A stretch of 11,426 nt of DNA from Bacteroidota bacterium (GTDB taxonomy: Bacteria; Bacteroidota; Bacteroidia; Cytophagales; Cyclobacteriaceae): positions 1-11,426 of the forward strand of contig JAHEMS010000066.1 in the NCBI GenBank assembly GCA_024643595.1, read 5' to 3'. How positions within the stretch are numbered: position 1 is the stretch's first letter; each line of letters begins with the position of its first letter. Below, piece after piece: positions 7,048 through 11,426 of this stretch. The translations under genes were made by a program, and so were the position numbers. A model generated the notes under the pieces. It had not been told where the DNA came from. It saw only the letters and a list, made by a program, of their open reading frames with translations, and did no database searches.

Positions 7048-7137
7048 TTACTTCTTCTTATGTCTGTTCTTTCTCAAGCGTTTCTTGCGCTTGTGAGTAG
7101 CCATTTTGTGTTTCTTTCTTTTCTTACCACTTGGCAT
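7048..7137 (-). CDS. 29-residue Lys/Arg-rich AURKAIP1/COX24-domain protein
   Basis: The minus-strand ORF starts at ATG 7137 and ends with TAA at 7048-7050. It encodes MPSGKKRKKHKMATHKRKK followed by RLRKNRHKKK, 29 residues of which 17 are Lys or Arg. I recognise this as the near-invariant Bacteroidota peptide annotated 'AURKAIP1/COX24 domain-containing protein', related to the mitochondrial small-subunit protein mS38 and to actinobacterial bS22. A role as a small ribosome-bound protein is therefore likely but inferred. Position between a TPR gene and RNase G matches what I recall from other Bacteroidota. It is too short for most gene finders. The rng start is 61 bp downstream. Confidence 0.82.
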   Translation of the reverse strand: MPSGKKRKKHKMATHKRKKRLRKNRHKKK

Positions 7138-7153
7138 AATATGTTTTGGTTTT

Positions 7154-7171
7154 GTCCGCCAACGGGCGGAC
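7154..7171. repeat. GC-rich perfect hairpin GTCCGCC-AACG-GGCGGAC
   Basis: A perfect 7-bp stem (6 of 7 pairs G-C) with a 4-base loop lies in the 51-bp gap between the TPR stop and the 29-codon gene. Neither strand has a run of T directly after it, so it is not a classic intrinsic terminator. Its base composition contrasts with the AT-rich flanks. It resembles short intergenic palindromes that are repeated in many genomes; a second copy is not present in this window. It could stabilise or help process the polycistronic RNA. Confidence 0.6.
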
Positions 7172-7188
7172 GGGTTATAAAAAATAAA

Positions 7189-7995
7189 TTATTTTAAATC
7201 TTTGAGATATGAATCCACTGTAGCCTGCACTGCTGGATCATTATCTAATTGTTTCACTTTTTCAAATTGCTGACGAGCCTGGTCCTTATTCCCTTTATTC
7301 ATGTAAGCAATGCCCAACAATAGTTGGCCCTGCACATGAATTGGGTTCACCGCGATCAGTCTTTCCATATATTCAATGGCTTTTTCATGTTGTCCTGATT
7401 GAATGGAAAGCATCCCCATATTAAATAGTGCAAATTCATTCTTAGGGTCTTCAGCAAGCACTTCACGCATCATTGAAATTCCTTGCATAGGAGCCTTGGA
7501 ACTCATATAAGTCATGGCAATTTTTGTCTTGACTTCCAGATTCTTAGGTTCAACGTCGAGGACCTTTCCAAGCCAGGTACGCGCTCCTACTGCCATCTGT
7601 TCCTGTTTTTCAGGCCCCATAGCAAAAGTATAGGCTTCGTAATAGCTATTGCCTGCTTTTATAAAACTTTCAGTTGTGTTAAAGAACGATGCTGCTTGTT
7701 CCGCAAACCATGCTGCGCTGTCAAATTGACCAGCCTGCGTGTATAAACTTCGCAAAGAGTCGGCAAAGATAGCATTTTTTTGATTTGACAAATCAGTGCG
7801 GTATTGAGGCCGTATGGTTCTTATCGACTCGGATATGTTTGCCGGTATGTCGCTATGTCCTGCCGGCGTTGAAGTTTGCACCGGCGCCTCTTCCTTGAGC
7901 TGACTGTCATTCTCTACAACGCCTTTTGGCAGTAAATAGATAATCCAGACCAAAGTGGCTACCACAAGTACTAAAATGATCCGGGTTTTTAACAT
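7189..7995 (-). CDS. Membrane-anchored tetratricopeptide repeat protein
   Basis: From ATG 7995 the product has 268 residues. A single hydrophobic segment at 6-22 (IILVLVVATLVWIIYLL) after Lys3 and Arg5 acts as an uncleaved anchor. A Glu/Pro/Thr-rich linker (30-60) leads to TPR-type helical pairs: around 77-107 (AGQFDSAAWFAEQA), 187-218 (ALFNMGMLSIQSGQHEKAIEYMERLIAVNP) and 221-251 (GQLLLGIAYMNKGNKDQARQQFEKV). The domain probably faces the periplasm and mediates protein contacts; partners are unknown. An upstream in-frame ATG at 8034 would add 13 residues before the Lys/Arg-flanked segment. The shorter start is preferred because it gives a normal anchor, but the choice is not certain. The gene follows the HU-like gene and precedes the small basic protein and RNase G. 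Confidence 0.82.
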   Translation of the reverse strand: MLKTRIILVLVVATLVWIIYLLPKGVVENDSQLKEEAPVQTSTPAGHSDIPANISESIRTIRPQYRTDLSNQKNAIFADSLRSLYTQAGQFDSAAWFAEQAASFFNTTESFIKAGNSYYEAYTFAMGPEKQEQMAVGARTWLGKVLDVEPKNLEVKTKIAMTYMSSKAPMQGISMMREVLAEDPKNEFALFNMGMLSIQSGQHEKAIEYMERLIAVNPIHVQGQLLLGIAYMNKGNKDQARQQFEKVKQLDNDPAVQATVDSYLKDLK

Positions 7996-8068
7996 TTGGG
8001 AATGATTGTAAGTTGAGGTTGTTCGCAACAGCATGATTGCTTAACAACAGGCAACAATCAACGATCTA

Positions 8069-8374
8069 TTACTTTTCAGCCAACTGCTTAACCTTATCAC
8101 TGTTTTTGATTTTGTTAATAAAAATCTTAGCCGGCTTAAAGCTGGGGATAAAATGCTCATCGATTACTATGGCAGTATTGCGCGAAATATTCCGTGCAAT
8201 TTTTTTCTTTCTTTTCTTATTGATAAAACTACCAAACCCGCGAACGTAAATGTTATGGCCACCAGCCATGTTCGATTTAACGATGTTAAAAAATGCTTCA
8301 ACGGAAGCAGAAACATCTGCTTTATCGATTCCTGTTTTCTCTGCGATTTGATTGATTACGTCTGCTTTAGTCAC
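8069..8374 (-). CDS. HU/IHF family nucleoid DNA-binding protein
   Basis: The 101-residue protein belongs to the bacterial histone-like HU/IHF family, which dimerises and bends DNA. It shows the helical dimer body MTKADVINQIAEKTG (1-15) to VEAFFNIVKSNMAGG (25-39), the core VRGFGSF (44-50), the beta-arm (about 51-75) and the closing HFIPSFKPAK (74-83). A C-terminal Lys-containing tail makes it about 10 residues longer than E. coli HU. At the arm tip it reads RNISRNT (61-67), where E. coli HU and IHF have RNP-x-TG, so the DNA-intercalating proline is replaced by Ile63. The start is GTG at 8374: an in-frame TAA lies eight codons upstream with no ATG between, and MTKAD is the expected N-terminus. 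A consensus promoter lies about 50 bp upstream. Confidence 0.93.
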   Translation of the reverse strand: MTKADVINQIAEKTGIDKADVSASVEAFFNIVKSNMAGGHNIYVRGFGSFINKKRKKKIARNISRNTAIVIDEHFIPSFKPAKIFINKIKNSDKVKQLAEK

Positions 8375-8423
8375 GGTTGTATCGTTTATAAATTATTAGA
8401 ACTGATATAAAAATTCAGGACGG

Positions 8424-8454
8424 CAAATTTAAACGCAGTTTGCTCAATCGCAAA
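8424..8454 (-). promoter_or_regulatory. Consensus Bacteroidota promoter for the HU-TPR-rng gene cluster
   Basis: On the minus strand TTTG (8454-8451) is followed after exactly 19 bases by TAAATTTG (8431-8424). This is a full match to the Bacteroidota primary sigma consensus TTTG-N(19-21)-TAnnTTTG. Transcription would start near 8418, leaving a leader of about 43 bases before the HU start at 8374. It is the best promoter in the window and probably drives HU and the same-strand genes below it. Confidence 0.65.
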
Positions 8455-8566
8455 ATGAATTTATTGATTATCACCAACATGGGTAGAAATTTGGTCACTA
8501 AATGATGATAACTTACGGTGAATTGTAGTGTTTTTAAGACATTCGTACCCTTTGCGGGCCAAAACA

Positions 8567-9631
8567 GTGAACAAAACATTTTTTTCAAAAAAAATTATTT
8601 CGTGGTATGAGGAGAACAAACGCGACCTGCCATGGCGACAAACCCGCGATCCATATAAAATCTGGATTTCGGAAATAATCCTCCAACAGACCCGAGTTGC
8701 GCAAGGCTTGCCTTATTATCAAAAATTTATTGAACAATTTCCAGATGTATTTTCTCTTGCCAGGGCAAAAGAAGATAAAGTGCTGAGGTTATGGCAAGGA
8801 TTGGGTTATTACTCGCGTGCCAGAAATTTGCATGCCTGTTCTAAAGAATTGGCAAGCTCATACGGTGGACGTTTTCCGGATACTTATAAAGAACTAATGA
8901 CTCTCCCAGGCATTGGATCATATACTGCGGCAGCCATTGCCTCTATTGCTTTTCGGGTGCCGGTGGCCGTTGTTGACGGAAATGTTTACCGCGTTCTTGC
9001 CAGGATCTTTGGGATCGACCTGGATGTTGCAAGTACAGAAGGTAAAGTTTATTTTTTTACGAAGGCAAATGAACTAATCGATCAGCATCAGCCGGATCTG
9101 TTCAACCAGGCCATGATGGAGTTTGGTGCCTTGCACTGCACTCCTAAAAATCCAATGTGCAATTCGTGTATTTTTATGAATACCTGTTTTGCCAATCAAC
9201 AGAATCTGCAAGTATCGTTGCCAGTGAAGTCTAAAAAACTTTTCGTTAAGAAAAGATACTTTACTTATATAGTAATAGAGTACCAGGGCAGACTTTTAAT
9301 GCGAAAGCGAAAAGCAGACGACATATGGAATGGCCTTTATGATTTTTTTCTAATTGAAAACGCACGTCTTACCAATCCGGAAAAAACCTTATCTGCTTTT
9401 AAGGAATTTAAAAGGCACCAAACGAAAGTTTCTGGCAAAATTCAAAAACATGTATTATCCCATCAACAGCTGCTGACCCGTTTTTTGTGGATAAAAGTTT
9501 CAGATGTTACTTCGATAAAAAACCTAATCAAGCAACATGAATTGGCATTTTATAACAAAAAACAAGTAATGAAACTTCCCAAGCCGATATTGGTTTCAAG
9601 GTTCTTGCAGGAAAATGGTTATTTAGACTAA
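8567..9631 (+). CDS. mutY: A/G-specific adenine DNA glycosylase MutY
   Basis: MutY removes adenine mispaired with 8-oxoguanine, preventing G:C to T:A mutation. With GTG at 8567 as start the protein has 354 residues. The catalytic glutamate is in SEIILQQTRV (Glu36; E. coli Glu37). The helix-hairpin-helix is LPGIGSYTAAAI (113-124), and the catalytic Asp is in VVDGNVYR (Asp137; E. coli Asp138). The [4Fe-4S] cluster cysteines at 191, 198, 201 and 207 follow the C-x6-C-x2-C-x5-C pattern. The C-terminal Nudix-like domain for 8-oxoG recognition begins near YFTYIVIEYQGRLLMRKRK (about 231-249). An upstream GTG at 8528 and a TTG at 8552 are also in frame, with a stop codon three codons before 8528. The 8567 start is chosen because it aligns with E. 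coli numbering and gives a typical N-terminus. The gene is divergent from the HU gene. Confidence 0.94.
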   Translation: MNKTFFSKKIISWYEENKRDLPWRQTRDPYKIWISEIILQQTRVAQGLPYYQKFIEQFPDVFSLARAKEDKVLRLWQGLGYYSRARNLHACSKELASSYGGRFPDTYKELMTLPGIGSYTAAAIASIAFRVPVAVVDGNVYRVLARIFGIDLDVASTEGKVYFFTKANELIDQHQPDLFNQAMMEFGALHCTPKNPMCNSCIFMNTCFANQQNLQVSLPVKSKKLFVKKRYFTYIVIEYQGRLLMRKRKADDIWNGLYDFFLIENARLTNPEKTLSAFKEFKRHQTKVSGKIQKHVLSHQQLLTRFLWIKVSDVTSIKNLIKQHELAFYNKKQVMKLPKPILVSRFLQENGYLD

Positions 9632-9653
9632 GCCGGGAATTTTAATAATTTTG
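9622..9653 (+). promoter_or_regulatory. Candidate ssb promoter overlapping the mutY 3' end
   Basis: TAATTTTG at 9646-9653 is a full match to the -7 box TAnnTTTG. A TTTA at 9622-9625, inside the last codons of mutY, sits 20 bases upstream as a 3-of-4 match to the -33 TTTG. The predicted start near 9659 gives a leader of about 33 AT-rich bases before the ssb ATG. This would let ssb be expressed independently of mutY. Confidence 0.5.
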
Positions 9654-9692
9654 TGATCCCTCATGTAATGATGTAATTAAACAAATAAATAT

Positions 9693-10130
9693 ATGTCAGG
9701 CGTAAACAAAGTGATCTTAGTAGGAAGGCTGGGCAAGGACCCGGAAGTGAGAAATCTTGAAAATGGAGCAACGGTAGCGAATTTTACCATTGCGACTTCG
9801 GAATCATACAAAGACAAGACAACAGGCGATAAAAAAGAAATTACAGAATGGCATAACATCGTTTTATGGAGAGGACTAGCGGAAATAGCCGCCAAGTATC
9901 TGCATAAAGGAGACATGATCTACCTGGAAGGAAAGTTGCGTACCCGTAGTTGGGAAAAAGAGGGGGTTACGCGCTATACCACTGAAATCGTGGGAGACAA
10001 TATGACCATGCTTAGTACAACACGATCAAGCGGTGGAAATGCAGGAACGGTAGATCGCCCATCCACTTCAACACCAGCATTCAGCAACAGTGAAGTTTCT
10101 GAAAATTTAACTGACGATTTACCATTTTGA
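9693..10130 (+). CDS. ssb: Single-stranded DNA-binding protein SSB
   Basis: SSB coats single-stranded DNA in replication, recombination and repair, and recruits partners through its C-terminal tip. The 145-residue product has an OB fold at about 1-110, beginning MSGVNKVILVGRLGKDPEVR and including TEWHNIVLWRGLAEIAAKYL (51-70) and GDMIYLEGKLRTRSWEKEG (73-91), with aromatic DNA-contact residues such as Trp53, Trp59 and Trp87. A short Ser/Thr/Gly-rich linker (108-135) ends in DDLPF, the acidic-hydrophobic tip used for binding partners (RecG and others in E. coli; recG is encoded two genes downstream). Start ATG at 9693. Its TGA shares one base with the gldD ATG (TGATG). Confidence 0.97.
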   Translation: MSGVNKVILVGRLGKDPEVRNLENGATVANFTIATSESYKDKTTGDKKEITEWHNIVLWRGLAEIAAKYLHKGDMIYLEGKLRTRSWEKEGVTRYTTEIVGDNMTMLSTTRSSGGNAGTVDRPSTSTPAFSNSEVSENLTDDLPF

Positions 10131-10753
10131 TGATTTATAAAATTTCTAAAAACCTGCGCTTCTTATCTACACCCGGAAATAGAAGAGCAGGTTTTTTTCT
10201 GGTCACGATCTTTCTGGTCTCTTGTACAAGAGACTACCAACCTAAGCCGAAAGGGTACAACCGATTATCGCTTCCAGTGCAAGAATACCGGTTGTCGCCT
10301 GATTCTTTACCCTATCAGTTTGAATACTCCCAGCACGCACGGTTGCTACGCGATTCATCTTGGTTTAGTGAAAAACATTGGGTTGAAATCTATTATCCTG
10401 AATTGAAAGCGAACATTCACATCACCTATAAAAGGCTGAATAATCGTGAAGATTTTTTGAAGGAGTTGCTCGATGATTCCTACAATCTTACTTCGAAGCA
10501 GCAGATAAAAGCTTCTGGCATTGACGAATTAATTACGGTCACGCCCAGTGGTAAAACCGCTTTAATAGCAGAGATATCCGGGGAAGTTCCAAGCCAGTTT
10601 CAATTTACCATGACTGACTCTACCAGAAATTTTTTGAGAGGCGCACTTTACTTTAATACGCGCGTGCAAAATGATTCCCTGGCCCCCGCCATCGATTTTA
10701 TGAAAAAAGAAACACTTCATTTTATAAATACACTGGAGTGGAAGAATAATTGA
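10130..10753 (+). CDS. gldD: Gliding motility lipoprotein GldD
   Basis: GldD is a lipoprotein required for gliding in Flavobacterium; it belongs to the gld gene set linked to gliding and type IX secretion. The 207-residue product has a hydrophobic signal FFLVTIFLVSC with a lipobox ending at Cys32, so it should be lipid-anchored. After Cys32 come the family hallmarks: YQPKPKGYNRLSLP (about 36-49), LPYQFEYSQHA, WVEIYYPELKANIHITYK, and the C-terminal DSTRNFLRGALYF with DSLAPAIDF. The ATG at 10130 overlaps the ssb TGA by one base (TGATG); a TTG immediately upstream is in frame but less likely. The 19 residues before the hydrophobic core are unusually long for a lipoprotein signal, and their codons form a terminator-like hairpin. 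gldE is not adjacent. Confidence 0.88.
   Translation: MIYKISKNLRFLSTPGNRRAGFFLVTIFLVSCTRDYQPKPKGYNRLSLPVQEYRLSPDSLPYQFEYSQHARLLRDSSWFSEKHWVEIYYPELKANIHITYKRLNNREDFLKELLDDSYNLTSKQQIKASGIDELITVTPSGKTALIAEISGEVPSQFQFTMTDSTRNFLRGALYFNTRVQNDSLAPAIDFMKKETLHFINTLEWKNN
10148..10198 (+). terminator. Intrinsic terminator-like hairpin inside the gldD 5' coding region
   Basis: AAAAACCTGC (10148-10157) is a perfect inverted repeat of GCAGGTTTTT (10187-10196). The stem continues after one G-A mismatch with CTTC (10159-10162) pairing GAAG (10182-10185). The right arm ends in T7 (10192-10198). A stable stem directly followed by a T run is the classic Rho-independent terminator form. It begins 18 bp after the ssb stop and covers codons 7-23 of gldD. 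It could end ssb transcripts, with read-through or ribosome coverage setting gldD and recG levels. Confidence 0.6.
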
Positions 10754-10768
10754 TTGCTGATAATTTGA

Positions 10769-11426
10769 ATGGCGAATTTTTTCGACACCTCACTTGAATT
10801 TCTTAAAGGCGTAGGGCCTCAGCGGGCTGCCTTACTTCAGAAGGAATTGAAATTGTTTACGTTTGGCGATCTGATTCAATACTATCCATTCCGCCATGAA
10901 GACCGCACACAATTTTATACGGTCAGTCAGATAAATGAACAGATGCCTCACGTACAGTTAAAAGGCAAGATTACCGATTTTGAATTTATAGGGGCTGGAT
11001 TCAAAAAACGGTTAGTAGGTCATTTCACGGATGGAACAGGAGAGATTGAGTTAGTTTGGTTTCAGGGAATTTCCTGGGTTACAAAGAAAATACAACCGAA
11101 TGTGATGTTTGTGGTTTTTGGAAAACCAAATCGCTATGGAAAAATACTTTCCATTGCTCATCCGGAAATGGAACCCCTCACCGCTAAAAATGAAAAAGGA
11201 GGATTTCTCCAGCCTGTCTACGCGGTAACTGAAAAATTGAAAGCACGCTATATAGACAGTAAGTTTATTGTCAAACTTGAGCAAGAAATCATAACCCTTG
11301 CCCAATATCATATCCGTGAAACATTGCCGGCATCCATTCTTCAAAAGCAAAAGTTGCTGGGTAAAAAGGAATCGCTTCACGCCATTCATATTCCTAAAAG
11401 CCATGAACAGCTTGCCTTGGCGCGCT
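10769..11426 (+). CDS. recG: ATP-dependent DNA helicase RecG (N-terminal part, truncated by window edge)
   Basis: RecG remodels stalled replication forks and branch-migrates Holliday junctions. The ATG at 10769 opens a frame that runs uninterrupted to the window edge (219 codons plus one base). The N-terminus shows SLEFLKGVGPQRAALLQKEL (8-27), then FGDLIQYYPFRHEDRTQF (32-49). An OB-fold wedge domain follows (about 60-150: HVQLKGKITDFEFIG, HFTDGTGEIELVWFQG), then LQPVYAVTEKLK. These are RecG hallmarks. The helicase motifs lie outside the window, so activity cannot be checked here. The start is 15 bp after the gldD stop, so the two are likely cotranscribed. Confidence 0.93.
   Translation, partial: MANFFDTSLEFLKGVGPQRAALLQKELKLFTFGDLIQYYPFRHEDRTQFYTVSQINEQMPHVQLKGKITDFEFIGAGFKKRLVGHFTDGTGEIELVWFQGISWVTKKIQPNVMFVVFGKPNRYGKILSIAHPEMEPLTAKNEKGGFLQPVYAVTEKLKARYIDSKFIVKLEQEIITLAQYHIRETLPASILQKQKLLGKKESLHAIHIPKSHEQLALAR

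Noticed and set aside
8375..8566. A plus-strand promoter or small gene for mutY in the divergent gap.
   Set aside because: No TAnnTTTG/TTTG pair with suitable spacing was found on the plus strand, and the only short frame (ATG 8456, 16 codons) has no support.
11051..11404. Minus-strand 117-residue frame at the right end.
   Set aside because: It is antisense to the RecG N-terminal domain, whose frame runs uninterrupted to the edge with family motifs.

Overview
The window is a chromosomal housekeeping segment of a member of the Bacteroidota, most likely a Cytophagales-type bacterium. Four things point there. A gldD gliding-motility lipoprotein gene sits next to ssb and mutY. The divergent mutY / HU-TPR-RNase G arrangement is present, with a tiny Lys/Arg-rich AURKAIP1/COX24-type protein in it. 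Several promoters fit the Bacteroidota pattern TTTG-N(19-21)-TAnnTTTG. Clear Shine-Dalgarno sequences are absent, and four genes start with GTG or TTG. I see no tRNA, rRNA, CRISPR array, insertion sequence or phage gene.

Layout. Positions 1-2063 (minus strand) read, in transcription order, a bifunctional phosphoglucose/phosphomannose isomerase, lipB (GTGA overlap), and the start of a secreted TIM-barrel glycoside-hydrolase-like protein that runs off the window. Positions 2103-2459 (plus) hold a YraN/UPF0102 nuclease-fold gene, convergent with the next block. Positions 2502-8374 (minus) read HU/IHF-like protein, membrane-anchored TPR protein, the 29-residue basic protein, ribonuclease G, htpG and a secreted MORN-repeat protein. 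Positions 8567-11426 (plus) read mutY, ssb, gldD and the first 219 codons of recG.

Functionally the right half groups DNA repair and replication (mutY, ssb, recG), nucleoid structure (HU), RNA processing and ribosome-related functions (RNase G, the small basic protein) and cell-surface motility (gldD). The left half holds protein lipoylation, sugar-phosphate metabolism, the Hsp90 chaperone and exported proteins of unknown role.

No new multi-gene system is visible. The most interesting signals are regulatory. A textbook intrinsic-terminator hairpin with a T7 tract lies inside the first 25 codons of gldD, just after the ssb stop. The htpG upstream region carries a tandem ATGACAG repeat and a GAACAC-N14-GTGTTC dyad around a candidate promoter. 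A perfect GC-rich hairpin separates the TPR gene from the 29-codon gene. gldE, which lies between ssb and gldD in Flavobacterium, is missing there.
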